A stretch of DNA of 40,861 bases from an uncultured Prevotellaceae bacterium. GTDB lineage: Bacteria; Bacteroidota; Bacteroidia; Bacteroidales; Bacteroidaceae. Positions 16,575-23,145 of the stretch are shown piece by piece; the stretch's first letter is position 1, and each line of letters opens with the position of its first letter. The DNA lies in contig CAMKTN010000020.1 in the NCBI GenBank assembly GCA_946415705.1, positions 1 through 40,861 of the forward strand, given 5' to 3'. A program made the position numbers and the translations under genes. The notes beneath the pieces are model-generated. The model was not told the origin of the DNA. It worked only from the letters and a program-made list of their open reading frames with translations, and searched no databases.

Positions 16575-17309
16575 ATGAAAGAATTCAAATTCAATATCGA
16601 CGGCAAAGAGATCAAGGCTTCCGTAGCTCCTCAGGAGGACGGTAAGCTGGCCGTCACCCTCAACGACACCACTTACACCGTTGAGGTGCCCGAGCTGATG
16701 AAGCAGGCTGCACGTCCCGTTGTCAACCATGCCGCAGCTCCCGCTCCCGTATCTACCAAACCCATCGCTGCCGCTCCCGTGGCCTCCAATACGGTGGCTG
16801 CTCCCCTGCCCGGCACCATCACCAAGGTGCTTGTGTCCGAAGGTGACAAGGTGAAGAAGGGCGACACGCTCCTCACCATGGAAGCCATGAAGATGGAGAA
16901 CAGCATCACCGCCGAGGCCGATGGAATCGTGAGAAAAGTGCATGTCGGCGTAGGTGCCAGCGTCAATCAGGGCGATGCCCTCGTTGATTTCGAAGGCCTG
17001 AGCGTGCCGCAGACGCAGGCTCCTGCCGCAGCTCCCGCTGCTGCTCCCGCCGCCAAGCCCGCTGCAGCCCCTCAACCCTCAGCTCCCGCTGCTGGTGCCC
17101 ACACCGTAGAAGCTCCTCTCCCCGGAACCATCAAGCAGGTGCTTGTCAGCGTAGGTCAGGAGATTGCTGCTGGTGACACCGTTGTCGTGATGGAAGCCAT
17201 GAAGATGGAGAACAATATCACTGCTGAGTTCGGTGGTAAGGTGACTGCTGTCAACGTGGCCGTCGGCGACCAGGTGCAGAGCGGTCAGGCACTGGTGGAG
17301 ACTGCATAA
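16575..17309 (+). CDS. mmdC: Biotin carboxyl carrier subunit with two biotinyl domains
   Basis: A 244-aa carrier that shuttles carboxybiotin from MmdA to the membrane subunit MmdB. The N-terminal ~45 residues are a small adaptor-like segment, followed by an Ala/Pro linker. There are two complete biotinyl domains: ~73-140 with TMEAMKMENS (K106) and ~177-244 with VMEAMKMENN (K210), joined by an Ala/Pro-rich linker (~148-175). Most decarboxylase carriers of this family have one such domain. Both copies keep the AMKM biotinylation motif and the upstream PLPGTI strand, so both may be biotinylated. The ATG lies 12 nt after oadG. The REPIN-like element at 17310 begins right after the stop. Confidence 0.93.
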   Translation: MKEFKFNIDGKEIKASVAPQEDGKLAVTLNDTTYTVEVPELMKQAARPVVNHAAAPAPVSTKPIAAAPVASNTVAAPLPGTITKVLVSEGDKVKKGDTLLTMEAMKMENSITAEADGIVRKVHVGVGASVNQGDALVDFEGLSVPQTQAPAAAPAAAPAAKPAAAPQPSAPAAGAHTVEAPLPGTIKQVLVSVGQEIAAGDTVVVMEAMKMENNITAEFGGKVTAVNVAVGDQVQSGQALVETA

Positions 17310-17453
17310 AGACCCACCCCTCACCCTCCCTTGTAGGGAGGGAGTGGTTACTTTTGAATAACAGAAATAATAATAAACAATGAATAGAATAATAAACAAC
17401 CTGCGAGAGTATTTACTCCCCTCTCTACAAGGGAGGGGCAGGGGGGTGGGTCT
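17310..17453. repeat. REPIN-like element spanning the mmdB start
   Basis: Left arm 17310-17352 (AGACCCACCCCTCACC, hairpin CTCCCTTGTAGGGAG) and inverted right arm ~17414-17453 (CTCTCTACAAGGGAGGGG, then GGGGGGTGGGTCT). The outer 11 bases are inverted copies of each other. The mmdB ATG (17380) is between the arms and the right arm encodes residues ~12-24. Confidence 0.9.
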
Positions 17454-18705
17454 GCTGCTGCTCATGCTGTTCATGCTCCCGCTTTCTCTTCAAGCCCAGG
17501 ACTTTGACTTCGCGACTGCGATGACGAAGTTCTGGAACGACATGGGCTTTGTGCAGTTCTTCACAGAAGACGGCTGGAAGAATGCCGTGATGATCTGCAT
17601 CGCCTGCCTGCTGCTTTACCTCGCCATCCACAAGCAGTACGAGCCCCTGTTGCTCCTGCCCATCGCCTTCGGTATGCTGCTCAGCAACATTCCGGCAGCG
17701 GGCCTGTTCCACACGGAGATGTGGAACAATGAGTTCCTGAATCAGGAGAGTCCTTTCTACCACAGCTATCGTCATATCGTGGCTGAGGGCGGTCTGCTTG
17801 ACATCCTCTACATTGGTGTGAAGATGGGTGTATATCCCTGCCTCATCTTCCTCGGTGTGGGTGCTATGACTGACTTTGGTCCCCTGATTGCCAACCCGAA
17901 GAGTCTCCTCCTCGGCGCTGCGGCCCAGCTGGGTATCTTCGTGACCTTCATCTGTGCACACCTCATGGGCTTCACCAGCCCCGAGGCTGCTTCCATCGGT
18001 ATCATTGGTGGTGCTGACGGTCCTACGGCCATCTTCCTCACCTCCAAACTTGCTCCCCATCTCCTCGGCCCCATCGCCGTGGCAGCTTACAGCTATATGG
18101 CCCTCGTGCCTGTCATCCAGCCGCCTATCATGCGTGCCCTGACGACTGAGGCCGAGCGTAAGATCCAGATGAAGCAGCTGCGCGAGGTCAGCAAGCGCGA
18201 GAAGATTCTCTTCCCCATCATCGTGGCCATCATCGTCAGCTTGATCCTGCCGAGTGCCGCCACACTGATTGGCTGCCTCATGCTGGGTAACCTGATGAAG
18301 GAGAGCGGTGTCGTAGAGCGTCTGAGCAAGGCTGCCCAGAACGAGCTGAACAACATCGTTGTCATCTTCCTCGGTACCACCGTGGGTGCCACAGCTACCG
18401 CTGAGGCTTTCCTGAACTGGCAGACCATCGGCATCCTCGTCGTGGGTATCGTCGCCTTTGGCTTCGGCACCGCCGGCGGTGTGCTGTTGGCTAAGCTCAT
18501 GAACCTCTTCGTGAAGGAGAAGATCAACCCGCTCATCGGCTCTGCCGGTGTCAGCGCTGTGCCTATGGCAGCCCGTGTCTCCCAGGCTGAGGGTGCCAAG
18601 GCCAATCCCCGTAACTTCCTGCTTATGCACGCCATGGGCCCGAATGTAGCCGGTGTCATCGGCTCCGCCGTCGCCGCAGGCATCCTGCTAAGCTTCTTAG
18701 GATAA
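17380..18705 (+). CDS. mmdB: Na+-translocating decarboxylase beta subunit
   Basis: A 441-aa inner-membrane protein that decarboxylates carboxybiotin and exports Na+. Several hydrophobic segments are visible, with the signature [11 protein letters not shown] (D213 is the conserved Asp involved in Na+ and proton handling) and a C-terminal [23 protein letters not shown]. The first ~40 residues look like a signal-peptide-like leader ([16 protein letters not shown]). Residues ~12-24 ([13 protein letters not shown]) come from the right arm of the repeat element, so the real family N-terminus could instead begin at Met29 or Met32. ATG at 17380 is preferred because AT-rich sequence precedes it, but this is not certain. 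Last gene of the operon, ended by the hairpin at 18712. Confidence 0.93.
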   Translation: MNRIINNLREYLLPSLQGRGRGVGLLLLMLFMLPLSLQAQDFDFATAMTKFWNDMGFVQFFTEDGWKNAVMICIACLLLYLAIHKQYEPLLLLPIAFGMLLSNIPAAGLFHTEMWNNEFLNQESPFYHSYRHIVAEGGLLDILYIGVKMGVYPCLIFLGVGAMTDFGPLIANPKSLLLGAAAQLGIFVTFICAHLMGFTSPEAASIGIIGGADGPTAIFLTSKLAPHLLGPIAVAAYSYMALVPVIQPPIMRALTTEAERKIQMKQLREVSKREKILFPIIVAIIVSLILPSAATLIGCLMLGNLMKESGVVERLSKAAQNELNNIVVIFLGTTVGATATAEAFLNWQTIGILVVGIVAFGFGTAGGVLLAKLMNLFVKEKINPLIGSAGVSAVPMAARVSQAEGAKANPRNFLLMHAMGPNVAGVIGSAVAAGILLSFLG

Positions 18706-18711
18706 TCAATG

Positions 18712-18752
18712 ATAAGAAGAAGGCCCGCCAACTTGGCGGGCCTTCTTCTTAT
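18712..18752. terminator. Bidirectional terminator between mmdB and malQ
   Basis: 20-bp perfect arms (18712-18731 and 18733-18752) with core AAGGCCCGCC/GGCGGGCCTT, flanked by CTTCTTCTTAT in both directions. It serves the convergent mmdB and malQ transcripts and overlaps the malQ stop codon. Confidence 0.92.
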
Positions 18753-20791
18753 CGATTACCTTTTACAATCATTTCTTTGATTCGTTCTGTGAAGGCCTTG
18801 TCGTTGCGCAGGTCCTCGATATTGATGTGCATGCGGTAGCGCCAGTAGTGGTGTGGCTCAGCCGGCACATTGATGCGCTCGGTGTTCGCATCGCGGCAGC
18901 GCAGGATCTCGTCGATGGCAAGCCAGTCCTGGAGGCTGATGATGCACAGCATCGACGGGCAGTCCAGGTGTCGCTGAATGATCTCGCTGGCCAGACTTCC
19001 TGACAGCGGATGCGGGGCGTCTCCATCATGACCGAGGATATTGTTGTAGTAGTCCTGTGTACGTTCGTTGTCTTCATCCCACCACATACGTAGGGTAGGG
19101 GTGTCGTGGCTGCTGATGGTGGCCACGCTGCGCTTGGGATTGCGTTCCACATGTCCGAAGCGCACCCATGCCTCCTTCGGCATCGACTCCATCTCCAGAC
19201 TGAGCATGCCCAGGTCGTTCATTACCCATCCTACACATTCCGGTACCATTCCCAGGTCCTCGGCGCAACACAGCATACGTGTGGCTTTCACCAGCTTCGG
19301 CAGCTTCAGCATGGCTTCGTCATACCAGAACTGGTTGTTGCGGTGGTAGAAGAAATCCTCGTACAGCCGGTTGAAGATCTCTTTCTCTCGTGCGCTGAGT
19401 TCCTGGTATGCCTCCGTCTTATGCGCTGCGATGCGGGGATGGTAGAGCTCGGGGTTCTTGTGATCGCGCAGGAACAGGTAGTTGCAGTCCTCATTGTCCA
19501 TTGTCCCTTGTCCATTGTCCTTTACGACGCCTGCAACGGTCTTCTTCAGTGTGCTCTCGAGGATACCCCAGTCGTGTATCTCGTCACGTGTGAGGGCCAG
19601 CGCCGGCTGGAACTGTCCCCACAGACCGCTTTTCTTCGGAACGGGTATCTCCCAGATGCGGAAGAAGCCCAGCACGTGGTCAATGCGGTAGGCGTCAAAG
19701 TAGCGGGCCATATTGCGGAACCTCCGCTCCCACCAATGGCAGCCATCGCGCAGCATCTCATCCCAGTTGTAGGTCGGGAATCCCCAGTTCTGTCCATCCA
19801 CGGCGAAGTCATCGGGTGGGGCGCCAGCCTGACCGTTGAGGTTGAAGTAGCGCGGCTCCTGCCACACGTCACATCCGTTGCGATCCACGCCGATGGGAAT
19901 ATCACCTTTTAATAATACGCCGCGTGCGCGTGCGTGTGCGTGGACAGCCGACAGCTGGCTGGCTAAGATGTATTGTACGAAATAGTAGAAGTTGATCGTT
20001 GACTGTGGACCGTTGACAGCCTTTTCATGCTCTACGCGGAACTCAGCATAGGGTATGAGCCACTCCTTGTTCTCCTCGAAGAAGATCTTGAACGCCTCGC
20101 TGCCCAGCATCCTTTCGCCCTCCTGCTCAAAGAGCAGTTCCAGATATTCCAGCTTGGCGGCATTCACGCGCTCATAGTCCAGCTGTGGTAGTGCGTTCAG
20201 CTCTTGTCGCAGGACATCGAAACGCTTGCGGTCTGCCTCGTGGTGCAGGGGGGGCAGCGCGTTGAGGTCCGCATATTGCGGGTGCAGTGCGAAGACGCTG
20301 ATGCAGGAATAAGGATAGGAGTCCATCCATGTATGCGAGTTCGTGGTGTCGTTGATGGGCAGGATCTGCAGGATGCGCTGTCCTGTGGCTGCCACCCAAT
20401 CGACCATCTGCTTGAGGTCGCCGAAGTCCCCCACGCCAAAGCTGCGGCGCGAGCGCAGCGAGAATACCGGTATCAGCGTGCCCGCGATGCGGAAGTTCTC
20501 AGGGGCGTCCATCCATGCATCGCGCTGCACGGCAGGCATGGTCGGGTCCGACACCTCTTTCGGGTCGAAGCTGTGGGGACACAGCATCCATTCCGTCCGC
20601 TTCTCGTTTCCCTGCCACGTCACCGTGTAATAGTACTCAATGGCTTGTGGCACATCCAGTTCAATGCTCCAGATGATGCCGTCGCGCGTGTGCATGGCAT
20701 GGGCGCGGGCGCTGCCGTCGTGGCTGAGGATGTTCATGAACAAGTCCTCACCGAAAATGGTGCGATACTCAATATCAAAACGTATATTCAT
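18749..20791 (-). CDS. malQ: 4-alpha-glucanotransferase (GH77)
   Basis: A 680-aa amylomaltase that transfers alpha-1,4-glucan chains in maltodextrin and glycogen metabolism. The N-terminal ~100 residues are beta-rich and resemble a CBM20-type starch-binding domain. The GH77 barrel follows (SFGVGDFGDLKQMVDW). Conserved active-site segments: YRIDHVLGFFRIWEIP (nucleophile Asp ~370), CCAEDLGMVPECV (acid Glu ~507), SSHDTPTLRMWW (~558). Relatives in Bacteroides are commonly nearer 890 aa with two starch-binding domains, so one appears absent here. Two inserts, DNGQGTMDNED and VNGPQSTIN, are encoded by repeat-like DNA (19492-19523 and 19989-20016). The gene is divergent from the MATE exporter. Confidence 0.93.
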   Translation of the reverse strand: MNIRFDIEYRTIFGEDLFMNILSHDGSARAHAMHTRDGIIWSIELDVPQAIEYYYTVTWQGNEKRTEWMLCPHSFDPKEVSDPTMPAVQRDAWMDAPENFRIAGTLIPVFSLRSRRSFGVGDFGDLKQMVDWVAATGQRILQILPINDTTNSHTWMDSYPYSCISVFALHPQYADLNALPPLHHEADRKRFDVLRQELNALPQLDYERVNAAKLEYLELLFEQEGERMLGSEAFKIFFEENKEWLIPYAEFRVEHEKAVNGPQSTINFYYFVQYILASQLSAVHAHARARGVLLKGDIPIGVDRNGCDVWQEPRYFNLNGQAGAPPDDFAVDGQNWGFPTYNWDEMLRDGCHWWERRFRNMARYFDAYRIDHVLGFFRIWEIPVPKKSGLWGQFQPALALTRDEIHDWGILESTLKKTVAGVVKDNGQGTMDNEDCNYLFLRDHKNPELYHPRIAAHKTEAYQELSAREKEIFNRLYEDFFYHRNNQFWYDEAMLKLPKLVKATRMLCCAEDLGMVPECVGWVMNDLGMLSLEMESMPKEAWVRFGHVERNPKRSVATISSHDTPTLRMWWDEDNERTQDYYNNILGHDGDAPHPLSGSLASEIIQRHLDCPSMLCIISLQDWLAIDEILRCRDANTERINVPAEPHHYWRYRMHINIEDLRNDKAFTERIKEMIVKGNR
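19492..19523 (-). repeat. Repeat-like insert in malQ (unit GGACAATGGACAA)
   Basis: On the coding strand GGACAATGGACAAGGGACAATGGACAATGAGG is a tandem repeat of GGACAATGGACAA-type units and encodes DNGQGTMDNED within the GH77 barrel. Written here in words: two to three 14-nt units with one variant base, in frame. Confidence 0.72.
19989..20016 (-). repeat. Repeat-like insert in malQ (unit GTCAACGGTCCACA)
   Basis: On the coding strand two imperfect GTCAACGGTC/GTCAACGATC units encode AVNGPQSTIN. The type resembles the GTCAAC-rich intergenic repeats of Bacteroidetes, as far as I recall. Confidence 0.5.
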
Positions 20792-20814
20792 AGTAGTTAG
20801 CTTTATTTTCGCGA

Positions 20815-20852
20815 CAAAGTTAACGATTATTCCCGAATAATCGCTACTTTTG
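20815..20852. promoter_or_regulatory. Divergent malQ/MATE promoters with palindromic operator
   Basis: Two -7 boxes face away from each other: TAACTTTG on the minus strand (20822-20815, malQ) and TACTTTTG on the plus strand (20845-20852, MATE). Between them is a 20-bp perfect palindrome, CGATTATTC-CC-GAATAATCG (20824-20843). It would occupy the spacer of both promoters. No good -33 TTTG is seen for either, which fits an activator- or repressor-controlled pair. Confidence 0.68.
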
Positions 20853-20876
20853 TCCCAACTTTAAACATTAAACCCT

Positions 20877-20915
20877 CAATTTTCAATTTTCAATTGTCAA
20901 TTTTCAATTCTCAAC
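20877..20915. repeat. AT-rich tandem repeat before the MATE gene
   Basis: Units of the type TCAATTTTCAATT with TCAATTGTC and TCAATTCTC variants. The same family is found at 22340-22376 inside the MATE coding end, at 38911-38942 and at 39331-39378. Confidence 0.85.
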
Positions 20916-20922
20916 TATAACA

Positions 20923-22497
20923 ATGTCCGATCGCACACTTGAACTGGGTACCAAGCCCATCAGTTCGCTGCTGATGCAGTATGCCGTGCCGGCTATCATC
21001 GCCATGACGGCCTCCTCCTTGTATAATATGGTCGATAGTGTGTTTATCGGTCAGGGTGTAGGTCCTATGGCCATCGCCGGCCTCGCCATCACCTTCCCGC
21101 TCATGAACCTCAGCGCCGCCTTCGGCGCGATGGTCGGCGTGGGCACCTCCACGATGATCAGTGTGCGCCTGGGACAGAAGAACCGCGAGGAGGCACAGCA
21201 CTATTTCGGCAACAGCCTGACGCTTAACGTGCTCATCGGCCTCGCCTTCATGATCCTCGTGCTCGCCTTCCTCAATCCCATCCTCGGCTTCTTTGGGGCT
21301 TCGGACCAGACACTACCCTACGCTCGCGAGTATATGGAGTGGATTCTCTATGGCAATATCTTCACGCACCTTTATTTCGGTCTGAATGCCGTCCTGCGCT
21401 CGGCGGGTCATCCCCGCACGGCGATGTCTGCCACCATCCTCACCGTGCTCCTTAACACCGCCCTCGACCCCATCTTCATCTATGCCCTCGACATGGGCAT
21501 CAAGGGTGCTGCCATCGCCACCGTCATCTCGCAGTGCGTGTCGCTCTGCTGGCAGCTGTGGATCTTCTCGCGCCCCACGGAGGTCGTCTTCATCCGTAAG
21601 GACACGCTGTCCCTGAAGCTGCCCATCGTGGCGGGCATCCTCAGCATCGGCCTATCACCCTTCCTGATGAACGCCTGCTCTTGCCTCGTTGTGTTGCTCA
21701 TCAACCGTGGGATGGTGGAATACGGCGGTGATCTGGCCGTAGGTGCCTATGGTATCGTCAACCGCGTCCTTTTTCTCTTCGCCATGATTGTCATGGGCTT
21801 CAATCAGGGTATGCAGCCCATCGCGGGCTATAACTACGGTGCACAGCTGCAGGAACGCGTCAAGGAGGTGCTTTATAAGACCATCGGTTATGCCACCATC
21901 GTGATGACTACTGGCTTCCTCTTATGCGAGTTTTTTGCCGAATTCATCGTGAAATTCTTCACTACTGACGAAGAACTTATCGCCATCGCAGCCCATGGTA
22001 TGCGCGTCGACATGGCCCTCTTCCCCATTATTGGGTTCCAGATGGTCACGGGCAACTTTTTCCAGAGCATCGGCCAGGCTGGTAAGAGCATCTATATGTC
22101 CCTTACGCGTCAGCTCATCTTCCTCGTGCCCGCCCTGCTCATCCTGCCGCAGATTACACCTTCCCTGGGTCTCTCCCAACTTGACGGCATTTGGCTCTCC
22201 CTGCCCGTCAGCGACTTCCTCGCCTCCCTCAACGCCGCCATCCTCCTCTATTTGCAGATCAGGGAGTTTAAGGGTGAAAGTTTAAGGTTGAAAGGTGCTT
22301 CCGATGTCACCTCTCAACCCTCAACTGTCCATTCTCATTCCTCAATTTTCAATTTTCAATTCTCAATTCTCAATTTCCTCCGCCTTCCCCACCGCATCCG
22401 CTATTTTGCCGCTAACCGCGTAGCCCCCTATCTCCCCTTCTTCTCTATGTTCCAGCCCGAAGACGAGGAGTCGGACGAGTCCGGTTCCGTTTCATGA
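20923..22497 (+). CDS. MATE-family multidrug/metabolite exporter
   Basis: A 524-aa inner-membrane cation-coupled exporter. Two MATE repeats are visible: the first begins LMQYAVPAIIAMTASSLYNMVDSVFIGQGVG, the second near KLPIVAGILSIGLSPFLMNA, with FNQGMQPIAGYNYGAQ in the second half and VLRSAGHPRTAM in the first. About twelve membrane segments are expected. The transport domain ends near residue 445; the remaining ~75 residues are an unusual cytosolic tail including SSIFNFQFSILNFL, encoded by the AT-rich repeat family, and an acidic end (DEESDESGS). Substrate is unknown. Divergent from malQ with a shared palindromic site, so the two may be co-regulated. Confidence 0.92.
   Translation: MSDRTLELGTKPISSLLMQYAVPAIIAMTASSLYNMVDSVFIGQGVGPMAIAGLAITFPLMNLSAAFGAMVGVGTSTMISVRLGQKNREEAQHYFGNSLTLNVLIGLAFMILVLAFLNPILGFFGASDQTLPYAREYMEWILYGNIFTHLYFGLNAVLRSAGHPRTAMSATILTVLLNTALDPIFIYALDMGIKGAAIATVISQCVSLCWQLWIFSRPTEVVFIRKDTLSLKLPIVAGILSIGLSPFLMNACSCLVVLLINRGMVEYGGDLAVGAYGIVNRVLFLFAMIVMGFNQGMQPIAGYNYGAQLQERVKEVLYKTIGYATIVMTTGFLLCEFFAEFIVKFFTTDEELIAIAAHGMRVDMALFPIIGFQMVTGNFFQSIGQAGKSIYMSLTRQLIFLVPALLILPQITPSLGLSQLDGIWLSLPVSDFLASLNAAILLYLQIREFKGESLRLKGASDVTSQPSTVHSHSSIFNFQFSILNFLRLPHRIRYFAANRVAPYLPFFSMFQPEDEESDESGSVS
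22313..22378 (+). repeat. AT-rich repeat within the MATE coding tail
   Basis: CTCAACCCTCAACTGTCC leads into repeated TCAATTTTCAATT and TCAATTCTCAATT units, read in frame as part of the C-terminal tail of the exporter. Confidence 0.83.
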
Positions 22498-22580
22498 AAA
22501 ATAAATAAGGACTACCATTCCATCGTTGTTTTTTTGGCTCTTGTTAGAACAAATAATTAAGATGAAATGGTTAATATATG

Positions 22581-22690
22581 AAGGCTTAAGGGTAAAGAGA
22601 AGAAGTGTTAAGGGTTTATGGCAAAAGCGTTAAGGGTTTATGGCCAAAGGCTTAAGGGTTTAGGGCGTAAGTGCTAAGGGTTATCAGCTC
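22581..22690. repeat. Five 22-bp tandem repeats
   Basis: Five head-to-tail 22-bp units start at 22581, 22603, 22625, 22647 and 22669, consensus AAGYGTTAAGGGTTTATGGC. Units 2-4 are best conserved, the outer two degenerate. They lie ~170 nt upstream of the promoter of the first giant gene, in the 648-nt gene-free stretch 22498-23145. The 22-bp period (about two helical turns) would place sites on one face of the DNA. Confidence 0.85.
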
Positions 22691-22790
22691 GAAAAAGGTC
22701 GGGCGCAGCCCCACAAAGTCGGGTGTAGCCCCACCCGTAGGCCCCCCTTAAAAGGGGGCCAAGGGTAGGGGCTGTCACCCTAGTCGGCGC
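22691..22790. other. GC-rich non-coding block with short repeats and a hairpin
   Basis: Two direct copies of GTCGGGYGYAGCCCCAC (near 22698 and 22718) precede a hairpin with arms GGCCCCC/GGGGGCC (22740-22746 and 22754-22760) and an inverted partial copy (GGGGCTGTCACCCTAGTC). No ORF of note. It may be a degenerate palindromic repeat or the terminator of the MATE transcript; the T-tract expected of a terminator is missing. Confidence 0.5.
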
Positions 22791-22861
22791 CATCAGCGCG
22801 CAGACATTGCTTTCTTGTTTATATGTTTTCCCCTTTCCTCAATCAATTTTACCATAATTTT

Positions 22862-22892
22862 TTTGCTGTTTCAAAATTAATCAATATCTTTG
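22862..22892 (+). promoter_or_regulatory. Promoter of the first giant protein gene
   Basis: TTTG (22862-22865), a 19-nt spacer and TATCTTTG (22885-22892) match the Bacteroidetes consensus exactly. Transcription from here would give a leader of about 245 nt before the ATG at 23146. Confidence 0.82.
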
Positions 22893-22898
22893 TCGCGG

Positions 22899-23145
22899 AT
22901 ATGGGCACATTGTGCCCCGTTTTGATGTTGATATCACTTTATTTACCATATTTATTCACTAACTAACACTTACGTATTCAATCATTTACCCAAAAGGAAA
23001 GTACAAAACACAGACAACGCGGCTGGCCTTACCCCTCAGACGGGAAGACTGAAAACGGCTTGCAGCTGCGACCCATTTACCTCTCTTACTCCCTCGCCCA
23101 CAAGCCGGCGGCAAGGAAAACAAAACTAAATCAAGACAAATCACA
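22899..23145 (+). other. Long, possibly structured 5' leader
   Basis: The leader has a hairpin GGGCACA/TGTGCCC at 22903-22917, an unstructured AT-rich part with TAACTAACAC (22960-22970), then a GC-rich block (23010-23115). In that block CGGCTTG (23056-23062) can pair with CAAGCCG (23101-23107) and encloses the palindrome GCAGCTGC. No ATG-started ORF bridges it. I do not recognise a known riboswitch. Confidence 0.45.

Noticed and set aside
14610..17309. Propionyl-CoA carboxylase instead of a decarboxylase
   Set aside because: No biotin carboxylase subunit is present, while the membrane beta and gamma subunits of the Na+ pump are, so the decarboxylase is the better reading.
22985..23145. Small leader peptide before the first giant gene
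   Set aside because: One frame is open through the GC-rich block but has no ATG after the preceding stop, only a TTG in poor context.
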